Part shown: positions 39,811 through 49,141 of the stretch, in pieces
Layout of the letters: each line of letters starts with the position of its first letter
How positions within the stretch are numbered: position 1 is the first letter of the stretch
Source of the DNA: Anseongella ginsenosidimutans
GTDB taxonomy: Bacteria; Bacteroidota; Bacteroidia; Sphingobacteriales; Sphingobacteriaceae
NCBI RefSeq assembly: GCF_008033235.1
Contig: NZ_CP042432.1
Location: 3,410,001 to 3,474,000 of the forward strand
Length of the DNA stretch: 64,000 nucleotides
Direction: 5' to 3'
Program-made: the position numbers and the translations under genes
Notes under the pieces: model-generated
The model's database searches: none
What the model saw: the letters and a program-made list of their open reading frames with translations, nothing else
What the model was told of the DNA's origin: nothing

Positions 39811-41048
39811 ATGAACGAAAACATTAACAAGGGTGCATTATTTAACGGAAGTTGCTTTGCACTGATTACGACCGCTTTCACGTTTAGCATCCGGGCAGGG
39901 ATCTTGCCCCAGCTTGGCAATGAATTCGGGCTGACCGCCGAACAGCTCGGGTTTATTAACTCCATGTGGTTTCTGGGATTCCCTATTTCAATGATCATCG
40001 GGGGACTCGTTTACCACTCCTTCGGCGCGAAAAACATTATGCGGGTGGCCTTCATCGCCCATACTATCGGTATTATAATGACTATTTATGCAGGGGGTAT
40101 ACAGGACTGCTCATCTCAACACTTTTCATTGGCTTTGGGAACGGGTGTACGGAAGCTGCCTGTAATCCCATGATCGCGGACATGTATTCCGGCGTAAAAA
40201 TGGATAAAATGCTGAACCGCTTCCATATGTGGTTCCCGGGGGGTATCGTTGTTGGTTCGCTTATTTCAAAATTCATGACTGATTTTGACATGAGCTGGCA
40301 GGCTCAAATGTGGGTAACCATGATCCCAACCATCATTTATGCAATCCTTTTCTACGGAAAGGCTTTCCCGAAACCACACGTAGAAGGAGTAACTTCTCTT
40401 TCTAAAAACCTCAGGGCGATGCTAACGCCCACTTTTATATTTCTGTTTGTTTGCATGTCCCTCACAGCAATTTCGGAATTCGGCCCTCAGCAATGGGTAG
40501 GCCTTATTATGGCGAACAGCGGAGCCAGCCCCATGCTCATCCTGGCACTGGTAACAGGGTTGATGGCCGTAGGGCGTTTCTTTGCCGGGCCGGTTGTCAA
40601 AGCCCTGGGACAAACGGGCGTACTTTTAGGAGGCGCAATTTTCGCAACTATCGGTATTTACCTGTTTAGCACCGTTACGGGCCCAATGGCTTATGTCGCG
40701 GCGGTGATTTTCGCCATCGGCGTTTGTTATTTCTGGCCAACCATGGTAGGTGCCGCAGCGCAGCGGGTTCCTTTGAGCGGCGCATTGGGAATGTCTATTA
40801 TTGGCGGCGTGGGCATGTTTTCAACTGCCATCTGGCAACCCGTTATCGGCGGATGGATTGATAGCGCCACCGCAGAAAAAGCCGCCGCGGGACTTTCAGG
40901 CAGCACGTTGGAACTGGCAGCAGGCCAGGACACACTTGCTAAAATGGTTACCTTCCCGGCAATTCTGATTGTGCTATTTATCATTTTCTTCTTCTGGCAG
41001 AAAAATGTTAAGCCAGCTGAAACGCCCGAAGTAGCGCCAGTGCATTAA
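39811..41048 (+). CDS. MFS permease (FHS sugar-permease-like), split by a frameshift
   Basis: Two frames encode one 12-helix major facilitator permease of about 412 residues. The first frame gives MNENINKGALFNGSCFALIT to HTIGIIMTIYAGG, where the second continues with YTGLLISTLFIGFGNGCTEA, then MLNRFHMWFPGGIVVGSL and the C-terminal half. Adding one G to the G5 run (40093-40097) joins them exactly as AGGYTGLL. The GNGCTEAACNP and FHMWFPGG motifs resemble the FHS/fucose-permease branch, so a sugar is the likely substrate. Without correction the protein stops after 120 residues. A strong terminator follows. Confidence 0.82.
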
Positions 41049-41092
41049 ACCTTGAAATTGAAATAGTCGCACGCTAAATATTTAGTGGCTAT

Positions 41093-41139
41093 AAACGATA
41101 AAAGGCCGCCTGATGAAATCGGGCGGCCTTTTATCGTTT
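41093..41139 (+). terminator. Rho-independent terminator after the MFS gene
   Basis: AAACGATAAAAGGCCGCC (41093-41110) pairs perfectly with GGGCGGCCTTTTATCGTTT (41121-41139) across a 10-base loop, an 18-bp stem. The symmetrical A and T tracts let it stop transcription from either side. It excludes the overlapping small frame at 41085-41288 as a gene. Confidence 0.85.
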
Positions 41140-41365
41140 GCATTCAATTCCGGGAAAGCGATCTCTCGCCCGACTTTAATGTGCAATGGTTCATTGCCGG
41201 GTACGGGCTTGATCTTGCTTTGGGTCTTGCTTCCGCTTTAAGACGTAGTGGGGCTCGCTTTGATCCATCATCAGCTGTTACCACATAGGGCATTCACAAC
41301 TCCATATCCGTCTACTTATGAAATTCGGGCATCTATCTTGATATCTTTTCCAATTTTCCGGTAAT

Positions 41366-41397
41366 TAAAAAGCCTCCCCGGTATTACGAGGAGGCTT
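41366..41397 (-). terminator. Terminator of the tRNA-Leu transcript
   Basis: On the minus strand AAGCCTCC (41390-41397) pairs with GGAGGCTT (41370-41377) and is followed by a run of T. It lies just after the tRNA 3' end. Confidence 0.75.
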
Positions 41398-41398
41398 G

Positions 41399-41482
41399 TA
41401 CCCAGGGCCGGGCTCGAACCGGCACGGGTGTTACCCCATTGGTGTTTGAGACCAACGCGTCTACCAATTCCGCCACCTGGGC
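41399..41482 (-). tRNA. tRNA-Leu (anticodon CAA)
   Basis: Read on the minus strand the sequence starts GCCCAGGTGGCGGAATTGG and folds as a class II tRNA. The acceptor arm GCCCAGG pairs with CCTGGGT; the D-arm contains GGTAGACGC; the anticodon stem TTGGT/ACCAA closes the loop CTCAAAC with anticodon CAA; a long variable arm (TGGGGTAACACCC) is present; and the T-arm is CCGGTTCGAGCCCGG. The long variable arm and the CAA anticodon (UUG codon) identify leucine. CCA is not encoded. The first pair is G-T, which is slightly unusual. Confidence 0.95.
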
Positions 41483-41623
41483 AGGAGGCTCGAAGAATTT
41501 AACGTTAAGAACAAGGCTTGACCTTGGTTGCGCTGAGGCCTGATTTCTTCAGGCCTGGATTCTTCCGGCTGCAAACATAGAAAAACCGGTTCGTTTTATC
41601 AAGGTTATTCTACCTGTGAACCG
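41483..41623. other. Intergenic region between tRNA-Leu and rseP with two hairpins
   Basis: This 141-base gap holds a perfect inverted repeat AGGCCTGA-TTTCT-TCAGGCCT (41536-41556) without a T-run, and nearer rseP an imperfect one followed by T on the minus strand (AACGGTTC near 41618-41625 and GAACCGGTTTTT near 41581-41593) that probably terminates the rseP transcript. No gene is seen. Confidence 0.5.
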
Positions 41624-42946
41624 TTAATTCTTGACAATATTCAATATATCATTTCCAAACACAAAGACCATCAGGGCCAGTAAGATCACAAAACCTACGA
41701 TCTGGGCTTTTTCAAGGAACTTATCGCTCAGAGGTTCCCCTTTCACCATTTCAACGAGCAGGAACATGGCATGACCTCCGTCCAGCGCCGGGATAGGTAA
41801 AATGTTCATGAAGGCAAGGACAAGGGAAAGCAGGCCCACCAGGGTCCAGAAATTCAGCCCGTCAAACTCTCCTCCGAATTGCTGCGCAATGCCAATGGGG
41901 CCGGACAGCGTCTTTTGAGGATCAAGGTCGCCTTTAAACAGCTTTCCGAAGCTGCGTACCTGCAATGCCAGGGTATTGAACGAACGGCTGATACTTTTCG
42001 GCAACGCTTCAAAAAAGCCGTATTGGATGGTTTTCGTTTCCAGGCCCAGGGGTTTGGAATAAAAGCCGAGCGTTCCTTCCGTGTCGGTGGCGGCAGTAAG
42101 CTGCGTCGTATCGGCTCCCCGAAGCACGGTAAGCTGTACCTCCTCGCTTTTCCGGGCGGCGAGCGCCTCCTGCAGCTGGTCAAAATAGCTGATCTGCTTA
42201 CCGTCAACAGCCAGGATACGATCATCCGGCTGCAAACCGGCTTTATCGGCCGGGCTTCCGGGCACCACGTCCCTTATTAAAAATTCAAACCGGGGATCAA
42301 TAAAGCTATCGCGCCCCCCTTCCGCCAGGCTGTTCAGGAAATCCGGGGGAATAGTAATTTCGAGCTCTTCGCTCCCGCGCTGAACGGTCAGTACGGTATT
42401 TCCCAGGAGTACATCAGGGCTTAGCAGGTCATCGAAGCGTTCTAATGGTTCTCCGTTAATGGCAAGTACCTTGTCCCCTGTTTGCAGGCCAATTCCCTGC
42501 GCTACGTCATAGGCAACGATCCCGTGTTTTACTTCGCTCGCGGGCAGATAAGTTTCCCCGTACTTTAATGTCAGCATCCAGAATACGGCTATTCCGAGTA
42601 CCACATTCACAAAAACGCCGGCAAGCATGACGATCAGCCGTTGCCAGGCCGGCTTAGACCGGAATTCCCAGGGCTGCGGCGGTTTACTTAATTGCTCGGT
42701 ATCCATTGATTCATCAATCATACCGGAGATCTTTACGTATCCGCCAAGAGGAAGCCAACCGATCCCGTATTCACAATCTCCCTTCCGGAACTTCAAAAGC
42801 TTAATGCCCCAGGCGTCAAAAAAGAGATAGAATTTTTCTACTTTAATTCCAAATGCGCGGGCGGCCACAAAGTGTCCCGCCTCATGCAGGACAATCAGTA
42901 TGGAAAGGGCCGCAATCATCTGGGCCGCCATTATTAATCCATCCAT
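41624..42946 (-). CDS. rseP: RIP-family site-2 metalloprotease
   Basis: A 440-residue intramembrane zinc protease. The HEAGH motif lies near residue 21 in VLHEAGHFVAARAFGI; two PDZ domains fill the periplasmic part (about 115-205, 210-295, e.g. VVPGSPADKAGLQPDDRILAV); the second metal motif is MNILPIPALDGGHAMFLLVE near residue 388. It cuts anti-sigma factors and leftover signal peptides in the membrane. It is the last of a minus-strand run beginning with two glycosyltransferases, and dxr lies 20 bases upstream. Confidence 0.93.
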   Translation of the reverse strand: MDGLIMAAQMIAALSILIVLHEAGHFVAARAFGIKVEKFYLFFDAWGIKLLKFRKGDCEYGIGWLPLGGYVKISGMIDESMDTEQLSKPPQPWEFRSKPAWQRLIVMLAGVFVNVVLGIAVFWMLTLKYGETYLPASEVKHGIVAYDVAQGIGLQTGDKVLAINGEPLERFDDLLSPDVLLGNTVLTVQRGSEELEITIPPDFLNSLAEGGRDSFIDPRFEFLIRDVVPGSPADKAGLQPDDRILAVDGKQISYFDQLQEALAARKSEEVQLTVLRGADTTQLTAATDTEGTLGFYSKPLGLETKTIQYGFFEALPKSISRSFNTLALQVRSFGKLFKGDLDPQKTLSGPIGIAQQFGGEFDGLNFWTLVGLLSLVLAFMNILPIPALDGGHAMFLLVEMVKGEPLSDKFLEKAQIVGFVILLALMVFVFGNDILNIVKN

Positions 42947-42966
42947 TCGCTATTCTTTATCAATGT

Positions 42967-44133
42967 TTAGTATACTACTTTGGAAATAGCCAGCAAAGAT
43001 AAGGCTAATTGACGGGTTTCCCCATCCGTTAAGACATAATCTTCGTAACTTGGTTGTGGCAGAAAATCAACCTTTTGCATGCAGGCAGCTATGATATCCG
43101 GCATTTGCAGAAAGCCTATCCGGTCTTCCAGAAAGGCCTGTACTACCACTTCATTGGCGGCATTCAGGATGCAAGGCATATTCCCTCCTTTTTCAAGGGC
43201 TTCATAAGCCAGGTCAAGATTCCGGAAGGTTTCCCGGTCGGGCTTTTCAAAACTAAGCTCCCCGAATCGTGAAAAATCAAGGCGCGGAAAGTCGTTCTTT
43301 ACCCGTTCAGGATAAGCAAGGGCATATTGTATGGGCAGTTTCATATCCGGAAGCCCCATTTGGGCTTTCATGGATCCGTCTTCAAACTGGGCAATCGAAT
43401 GGACGACAGACTGCGGATGTACCAGCACTTCTATTTGCCGCGCCTCCAGGTCAAACAGCCATTTGGCTTCGATCACCTCCAGCCCTTTGTTCATCAGGCT
43501 GGCGGAGTCAATGGTGATCTTCGCCCCCATTGACCAGTTTGGATGCTTTAGCGCCTGCTCATGGGTAACGGCTGCCAGTTCTTTCGACTTTTTTCCACGA
43601 AAAGGGCCTCCTGAGGCTGTCAGATAAATTTTCTCCAGCCGGTTTCCCTCCTCGCCGGCCAGGCACTGGAAAATGGCGGAATGCTCCGAATCAACCGGAA
43701 GCAAGGCAACGTGGCGCCTGCTAATCTCCCGGGTGATCAAATCCCCGGCCACTACGAGCGTTTCCTTATTAGCCAGGGCGATATCTTTTCCTGACCTTAT
43801 CGCCGCCAGCGTGGGCTGCAATCCGCAATAGCCTACCAGGGCTGTCAGCACTAAATCGATGCCCGGCACGCTCACGGCCTCGCACAAGCCGGCATTGCCT
43901 GCGTATACCGTGATCCCCGTACCTTCCATGCCGTCCCTGAGTGCCTGGTAACAGGATTCGTCGGCAATGGCTACCGCGTCAGGGCGGAATACCCTGGCCA
44001 ACTCTACCAGTTTTGTAACATTTGATCCCGCGGTCAGCAGGGATGCCCTGAACCGGCCGGGATTCGCTTCAATCACCTCCAGCGCCTGCCTTCCCACGGA
44101 GCCGGTTGCTCCCAATATCGCAATTCTTTTCAT
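42967..44133 (-). CDS. dxr: 1-deoxy-D-xylulose 5-phosphate reductoisomerase
   Basis: A 388-residue Dxr, second step of the MEP isoprenoid pathway. NADPH binding starts at IAILGATGSVGRQALEVI; LANKETLVVAGDLI, LLPVDSEHSAIFQCL, LTASGGPFRGK and the metal/substrate loop WSMGAKITIDSASLMNKGLEVIE are all in place. It is followed by rseP, a common pairing since isoprenoid and protease genes often share this operon in Bacteroidota. Its start ATG shares one base with the stop of the GH3-type gene. Confidence 0.95.
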   Translation of the reverse strand: MKRIAILGATGSVGRQALEVIEANPGRFRASLLTAGSNVTKLVELARVFRPDAVAIADESCYQALRDGMEGTGITVYAGNAGLCEAVSVPGIDLVLTALVGYCGLQPTLAAIRSGKDIALANKETLVVAGDLITREISRRHVALLPVDSEHSAIFQCLAGEEGNRLEKIYLTASGGPFRGKKSKELAAVTHEQALKHPNWSMGAKITIDSASLMNKGLEVIEAKWLFDLEARQIEVLVHPQSVVHSIAQFEDGSMKAQMGLPDMKLPIQYALAYPERVKNDFPRLDFSRFGELSFEKPDRETFRNLDLAYEALEKGGNMPCILNAANEVVVQAFLEDRIGFLQMPDIIAACMQKVDFLPQPSYEDYVLTDGETRQLALSLLAISKVVY

Positions 44134-45629
44134 TAACAGTATTCCATCAGCTTTTCTGCAATTTCCCGGTCATTGGAAAGGCGGGGAACCTTATGCTGCC
44201 CGCCCAGCCGGCCCTGGGATTTCATATAATCGATAAACGTCCCTTTTTTCAGAGGGCGGATCCTGAGGGGCTGCAAGATCTTTCCCTTTATCAGGTCGAA
44301 GTAATATACGTTTTTCTGCTGCAAAGCCTCGTCTACCTGCAGCCTGAATTTTTCAATATCAGCCGGAATGGATTCAAACTCAATGAACCATTCGTGATAA
44401 GGAAGTTCGCCGGCTGAAGTCTGCACCTGCGGAGCTACGGTAAACTCAGTGATCCCTATCTGTTCCCGGGAAGCTACCGTCATCAGCGCATCTTCCACCT
44501 CTTCCGCAATTACATGTTCCCCGAAAGCTGAAATAAAATGCTTGATGCGCCCGGTAACCACCAGCCTGTAGGGGTTTCTGGAGACAAACCGTACCGTATC
44601 TCCTATGCTATAGCCCCATAAACCAGCATTGGTATTCAGCACAAGGACATAATTCTTATCCAGGCTTACCTCTTCGAGGGAAAGGCGGGCCGGTTTTTCA
44701 TTAAAATATTCTTCGGCCGGAATGAATTCATAAAAAATGCCCGCATCCAGGTTCAGCAGCATTCCGCTATCCTTTTGCGAATCCTGGAAGGCAATGAAGC
44801 CCTCGGAAGCCGGATAGGTTTCAATGGCGTCGACTTTTTTGCCGATACTTTGCTCCAGTTTCAGGCGGTAGGGTTCAAAATTCACCCCTCCATAAACAAA
44901 AAGGCTGAAGCCCGGGAAAATGTCCTTGATCTTCTTTCCCCCGCTTCGCGCCGAAAGGCGGTCGAAATACATTTGCACCCAGGGGGGAATGCCCGAGATA
45001 AGAGTCATGTTTTCCGGCAGTGTTTCTTCTACAATCGCGTCCACCTTTTGTTCCCAGTCCTCCATGCAGTTAACCTCGTAGGAAGGCATCCTGTTCTGCT
45101 GAAGATAGGCCGGAACATGGTGAGCTACTATTCCGGATAGGCGCCCCACCTTCATGCCGTTTTTTTCTGAAAGCACGGGGCTTCCCTGTAGAAAGATCAT
45201 TTTTCCATCCACGAAATCCGAATTCCCTGTCTCATAAATATACAGCAACAGTGCATTCCTGGCAGCCCGGATATGATGCGGCATGGAGGCATGGCTGATG
45301 GGAATATATTTGATCCCCGAAGTAGTTCCGGATGTCTTTGCCAGATACAGGGGTTTATCTTTCCAGAGGACGTCTGCCTCGCCGGCCACTACCCGGTCTA
45401 TGTATGGGCGCAAGCCTTCATAGTCGCGGACAGGTACCTGCCGCCTGAAATCCTCGTAGTTGCCGATAGTTGAAAAACCGTGGTCCTTTCCGAAAGCCGT
45501 ATTCCTTGCGCCTTCCAGCAGGCGCCGAAAGGTGGCTTTCTGCATGCTTGCGGCCCCGGAATCCCATTTCTTTATCTTTTTAGCTACTATTGAAGCGTAA
45601 ACTTTACTTAAAGCGGGTTTCATTCCCAT
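44133..45629 (-). CDS. GH3-family acyl-adenylate/amide synthetase-like protein
   Basis: A 498-residue protein of the GH3 auxin-responsive family, an ANL-type adenylate-forming fold best known from plants where it joins amino acids to hormones. Landmarks are ATFRRLLEGARNTAFGKDHG, LAKTSGTTSGIKYIPIS (the nucleotide-binding Ser/Thr loop), FVYGGVNFEPYRLK, YPASEGFIAFQD and the C-terminal RIKHFISAFGEHVIAEEVEDA. Bacterial members are common in Bacteroidota but their substrate is unknown. It overlaps dxr by one base and lies 48 bases after a glycosyltransferase. Confidence 0.87.
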   Translation of the reverse strand: MGMKPALSKVYASIVAKKIKKWDSGAASMQKATFRRLLEGARNTAFGKDHGFSTIGNYEDFRRQVPVRDYEGLRPYIDRVVAGEADVLWKDKPLYLAKTSGTTSGIKYIPISHASMPHHIRAARNALLLYIYETGNSDFVDGKMIFLQGSPVLSEKNGMKVGRLSGIVAHHVPAYLQQNRMPSYEVNCMEDWEQKVDAIVEETLPENMTLISGIPPWVQMYFDRLSARSGGKKIKDIFPGFSLFVYGGVNFEPYRLKLEQSIGKKVDAIETYPASEGFIAFQDSQKDSGMLLNLDAGIFYEFIPAEEYFNEKPARLSLEEVSLDKNYVLVLNTNAGLWGYSIGDTVRFVSRNPYRLVVTGRIKHFISAFGEHVIAEEVEDALMTVASREQIGITEFTVAPQVQTSAGELPYHEWFIEFESIPADIEKFRLQVDEALQQKNVYYFDLIKGKILQPLRIRPLKKGTFIDYMKSQGRLGGQHKVPRLSNDREIAEKLMEYC

Positions 45630-45677
45630 GTTGCAAATATAACAATTACGGCGTTTGACCGGCGCGCGGGCTTGAGG

Positions 45678-46799
45678 TTAGCACAGGTCTTCAATGCGGG
45701 AGAGGAAATAGTTCCAGGAAAATTTTTCTTTTTCGCCGCGGATATTGGTGATAAATTTTTCTTCGGCGCCGGAAGTAAAAAAATCGTGAATGGCATCGGC
45801 AATGGCTCCTATATGCGGACGCGTTACATAACCTACCTTTTCATGGGGGACCATTTCCGCCAGCCCGCCCACGTTTGTTACGATCATGGGTTTATCATAG
45901 TGATACGCAATCTGGGTGATGCCGCTTTGCGTGGCATTTTTGTAGGGCTGGACCACCACGTCGGCCGCGCAAAAGTATTTGTTCACGTCAGCATCGGGAA
46001 TAAAGTGTGTATGAAGATCCAGGTAAGGTCTTATTTCCAGCAAATCGATGAGATGTTCGTAGGGCTTTTCATCAACATAATACTCTCCTGCCACGATCAG
46101 GCGTACCTTTAGTTCCCGGAAACGTTTTTCCGAAAAAGCTTCCAGCAGCCAGTCCAGGCCTTTATATTCCCTGATAAAACCAAAGAAAAGAATATACGGG
46201 GCGTCCGGATCCATATGCAGGGCCTTTCTCGCGGCGGCCCGTTCCAGCGGCGGGCCGTAAATATCATAAATAGGGTGCGGGGAATATACCCTCGGCTTTT
46301 TCCGGTCGAACCGGTCCAGCTCCTTTAATACCGAGCGGGACATTACCAGGAAGCCGTCTACGTGCTTTACAAAATATTTGGTGAGCAGGTGGTCCCCTAT
46401 CCGGCGTTCGTGAGGCACAATATTGTCTACGATGGAAATGATCCGGGTATGGCCGTTCCCCCGTACGATCTTGCAAATGGTGCCAAGTGAAGGGGCCATC
46501 AGCGGCAGCCAGTACCGGACGATCAGCAGGTCCGGCTTTTCCCGGCGTATACGCTTCCCGGCCTTTGCCCAGCTCAGCGGGTCCACCGTATTCACAATCC
46601 GTATGATCTCCAGGTCGGAAGGCGGAGGCGATTGCGAAAGCTGGGTCTTTCCCGGAAAAAAGAGGGAAGGATATTGCATGGAAAACGTGTACAGCTTAAC
46701 GTCATGACCTGCTTTGCTATACTGTCTTGCAAGGCGTTCATTAAAAGCAGCCAGCCCGCCGCGGTAAGGATATGCCGGTCCCAGGATAACAATCTTCAT
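45678..46799 (-). CDS. Glycosyltransferase family 4 / group 1
   Basis: A 373-residue GT-B glycosyltransferase. The N-terminal domain starts IVILGPAYPYRGGLAAFNERL, typical for binding an acceptor, and the C-terminal domain has PYILFFGFIREYKGLDWLLEA and the donor-binding loop CAADVVVQPYKNATQSGITQIAY with the conserved acidic position replaced by Gln-Ser-Gly-like residues. It overlaps the GT2 gene by four bases (ATGA-type), so the two enzymes act together on a surface glycan or glycolipid. Confidence 0.85.
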   Translation of the reverse strand: MKIVILGPAYPYRGGLAAFNERLARQYSKAGHDVKLYTFSMQYPSLFFPGKTQLSQSPPPSDLEIIRIVNTVDPLSWAKAGKRIRREKPDLLIVRYWLPLMAPSLGTICKIVRGNGHTRIISIVDNIVPHERRIGDHLLTKYFVKHVDGFLVMSRSVLKELDRFDRKKPRVYSPHPIYDIYGPPLERAAARKALHMDPDAPYILFFGFIREYKGLDWLLEAFSEKRFRELKVRLIVAGEYYVDEKPYEHLIDLLEIRPYLDLHTHFIPDADVNKYFCAADVVVQPYKNATQSGITQIAYHYDKPMIVTNVGGLAEMVPHEKVGYVTRPHIGAIADAIHDFFTSGAEEKFITNIRGEKEKFSWNYFLSRIEDLC

Positions 46800-47770
46800 G
46801 AAACAGCGGCTGAATAAAACCCGACCTTATCTGCTACCTGGTAATTATTCCGGTCTTCTGAATTTCTGGAAAGCATTTCAGCCAGGAAGCCAGTCATAAA
46901 TAACTGCACACCCACCACAATGGCGATAAGGGCCAGGAAAAAAAGAGGTTGATCCGTCACATTCCTGTAGGGAAGATCATTTGAAATGGCCACCAGCTTT
47001 TCAACGATCAGCCAAACGGCTACCGCAAAGCCAAAAAAGAAGGCCAGCACGCCAAGTGTTCCGAAAAAATGCATAGGCCGCTTGGAAAACTTGCCCACGA
47101 AAAAAATAGACAGCAGATCCAGAAAGCCTTTGATGAAACGGCTCATCCCGAATTTGGTAGTTCCGTATTTCCGGGGCCGGTGCGCTACTACCTGCTCTCC
47201 TATCCGCCTGAAGCCTGCCCATTTTGCCAGTACCGGGATATACCGGTGCATCTCTCCGTACACTTCAATATTCTTTACCACTTCTCTGCGATAAGCTTTC
47301 AGGCCGCAATTAAAGTCATGCAGCCTGATTCCCGACATCTTGCGTGTAACGGCGTTGAATAGTTTGGTAGGAATGGTTTTGCTCAGCGGATCATAGCGCC
47401 TTTTTTTCCAGCCGGAGACAATGTCGTAGCGCTCCTCGGTAATCTTCTTGTATAATTCGGGAATTTCGTCGGGACTGTCCTGCAGGTCGGCGTCCATGGT
47501 GATGATCACCCGGGCGTCAGCAGCGCGAAATCCGACGTCCAGGGCCGCGGATTTTCCGTAATTGCGCCGGAAGCGAATGGCGCGGACGTTCGGGTTCCTT
47601 TCCCGGAGCCCAAGAATAACTTCCCATGAATTGTCCTTACTTCCGTCGTCGATCAGGAGCAGTTCATAGCTGAACCCATGTTCATCCATTACTTTGCTTA
47701 TCCAAGATTCCAGTTCGGGAAGCGACTCCTCTTCATCCAATAAGGGAACGATAACTGCAATATCCTTCAT
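46796..47770 (-). CDS. Glycosyltransferase family 2 (dolichol-phosphate mannosyltransferase-like)
   Basis: A 324-residue GT2 with the DPM1-type catalytic domain: AVIVPLLDEEESLPELESW, YELLLIDDGSKDNSWEVI, AALDVGFRAADARVIITMDADLQDSPDEIP (the DADLQD metal motif near residue 95) and DIVSGWKKRRYDPLSKTIPT. Two C-terminal membrane helices (about 230-255 and 270-295) place it in the membrane like ArnC and GtrB, which transfer a sugar to undecaprenyl phosphate. It is the first gene of the run towards rseP. Confidence 0.88.
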   Translation of the reverse strand: MKDIAVIVPLLDEEESLPELESWISKVMDEHGFSYELLLIDDGSKDNSWEVILGLRERNPNVRAIRFRRNYGKSAALDVGFRAADARVIITMDADLQDSPDEIPELYKKITEERYDIVSGWKKRRYDPLSKTIPTKLFNAVTRKMSGIRLHDFNCGLKAYRREVVKNIEVYGEMHRYIPVLAKWAGFRRIGEQVVAHRPRKYGTTKFGMSRFIKGFLDLLSIFFVGKFSKRPMHFFGTLGVLAFFFGFAVAVWLIVEKLVAISNDLPYRNVTDQPLFFLALIAIVVGVQLFMTGFLAEMLSRNSEDRNNYQVADKVGFYSAAVS

Positions 47771-47783
47771 TCAGCGCAATATA

Positions 47784-47818
47784 AAAAATCCCAAAAGCAA
47801 AAATACGCTTTTGGGATC
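47784..47818 (-). terminator. Terminator between DUF4199 gene and glycosyltransferase
   Basis: ATCCCAAAAGC (47789-47799) pairs perfectly with GCTTTTGGGAT (47808-47818); on the minus strand it is followed by TTTTTTAT. It separates the pyrC-DUF4199 operon from the glycosyltransferase operon. Confidence 0.85.
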
Positions 47819-47842
47819 TGATAATGGTATCCGGCAATATAC

Positions 47843-48397
47843 TTATTCCCGTTCCTCTATAAAAAGCGGTTTATTTCTTTTCAAAATAGCTGCAATGACC
47901 AGGGAAATAATAAAACCGAAAAAGGTCATCATCGGCAGGGTAACCATGGCCATAAAACCTGGATTCACGAATTTCAGGGACATGTCAATTTGTTCGTCAG
48001 ACATCCCTTTTTCATACATTCCTTCCTCCTGTAAACGTTTCAGTTCCTCCAATGCCCCGGGGTCGATCACGCCGTAAAAAAGGAGAATAAATGCCGATAA
48101 TAATATTCCGGCAAAAAGGGAGATAAGCACGCCTGTTCCCAAACCCCTTCCGAAGCTGATGTATCCGCCAAGCTCTTTATCACGGTGGTGCCTCACCCCG
48201 AAGAAAATGCCCAGGGCAAGCAAAATATAAGACAACCATTGGATGGCTGCATTCTGCATCATGCCGGCGTAATAGCTAATGAGGCTTAGCAGAATCATTA
48301 CTGCGCCAGCAATGAGGCCCCACTTCAGGGCGATCTTAACCGGCGTGACGTTTGGCCGGGGATTTTGAATTGCCTGGGAATCGCTTATTGTTTCCAT
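47843..48397 (-). CDS. DUF4199 membrane protein
   Basis: A 184-residue membrane protein with four predicted helices (about 24-45, 52-68, 90-110, 148-172), the typical DUF4199 layout with ALKWGLIAGAVMILLSLISY, LGIFFGVRHHRDKELGGYISFG and a cytoplasmic charged loop (LEELKRLQEEGMYEKGMSDE). Function unknown. Its start overlaps the upstream gene by 13 bases, and it is the last gene of the BatA-pyrC-hypothetical operon, a linkage seen in other Sphingobacteriales. Confidence 0.85.
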   Translation of the reverse strand: METISDSQAIQNPRPNVTPVKIALKWGLIAGAVMILLSLISYYAGMMQNAAIQWLSYILLALGIFFGVRHHRDKELGGYISFGRGLGTGVLISLFAGILLSAFILLFYGVIDPGALEELKRLQEEGMYEKGMSDEQIDMSLKFVNPGFMAMVTLPMMTFFGFIISLVIAAILKRNKPLFIEERE

Positions 48398-49104
48398 AAA
48401 CTTAAACCGTTATGATAAGCAAGTATAGCAAAAAGCACGGGGCTATCAAATATCTTATTATGGCTATGCTTAAAAAATTCCTGGAGACTGGCCTGCGAAG
48501 GATCGGTATCGTAAAAGAAACTCATCAGGGGGTAAAAGATCTCTTTGATCTCTGCTTCTTCTCTAACCGCCGCCGCCGCCCTGGAAATTTCCTCGTAGGA
48601 ACTTTCCATTAGCATCTGCCCGGCAATTACCTCTTCATATACCTCGTGTTCATCCTGGAATTCTTCTTCTTCAACGAGTAAAAATTCCTTTAGAAAATCG
48701 TCCAGGCTAGGGTCAATATCGTTTTCCTGGCATTCCCTCAGGTAGAGGATAATGTTCAGCAATTCCGTTCCGCGGTCGACGGTCTCATCCTCTATCGCTT
48801 CCCATTCCGGCGTTTCAAGGTAATTTTCACCAAAGCCTTCCGCATCCTGGGAAAAGAAATTTATCAGCAGCAGGTCAAAAAGTATTTCCTGTTGGTGGCT
48901 GAAAATGCTTTGACTTTCAAAAAGCTCGTCAAATGCGCGAAGCTTTACCAGGAAATCCGTCTTCATATTAAAGACTTCTTCCAGCTGCCTGTAAAAAGTC
49001 TGCAATTCGGGACCAGGCTGAATAGCTTCTTCCAGCTTCCCGGCCTTTCCGGCGGCGATTCCCGTGATCACGCCCCGCAAAGCGGCTTCAATTTTCTTAT
49101 CCAT
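48385..49104 (-). CDS. Acidic helical protein of unknown function
   Basis: A 239-residue soluble protein that I do not recognise. It is strongly acidic, almost wholly helical by composition, and has no signal peptide or membrane helix. Segments such as FLKEFLLVEEEEFQDEHEVYE and IKEIFYPLMSFFYD suggest a bundle of amphipathic helices. It lies between pyrC (37 bases upstream) and DUF4199 (13-base overlap), so it is probably co-expressed with both. It may be a cytoplasmic partner of the DUF4199 membrane protein; this is inference from linkage only. Confidence 0.65.
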   Translation of the reverse strand: MDKKIEAALRGVITGIAAGKAGKLEEAIQPGPELQTFYRQLEEVFNMKTDFLVKLRAFDELFESQSIFSHQQEILFDLLLINFFSQDAEGFGENYLETPEWEAIEDETVDRGTELLNIILYLRECQENDIDPSLDDFLKEFLLVEEEEFQDEHEVYEEVIAGQMLMESSYEEISRAAAAVREEAEIKEIFYPLMSFFYDTDPSQASLQEFFKHSHNKIFDSPVLFAILAYHNGLSLWKQ

Positions 49105-49141
49105 AATTATACGTTCTACTGATAAAACCTGCTACTTAATA

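Noticed and set aside
41085-41288. 67-residue open frame downstream of the MFS gene
   Set aside because: It runs through a perfect terminator hairpin and resembles no protein.
41399-41482. tRNA-Leu as integration site of a mobile element
   Set aside because: No integrase gene, no duplicated 3' tRNA end, and housekeeping genes on both sides.
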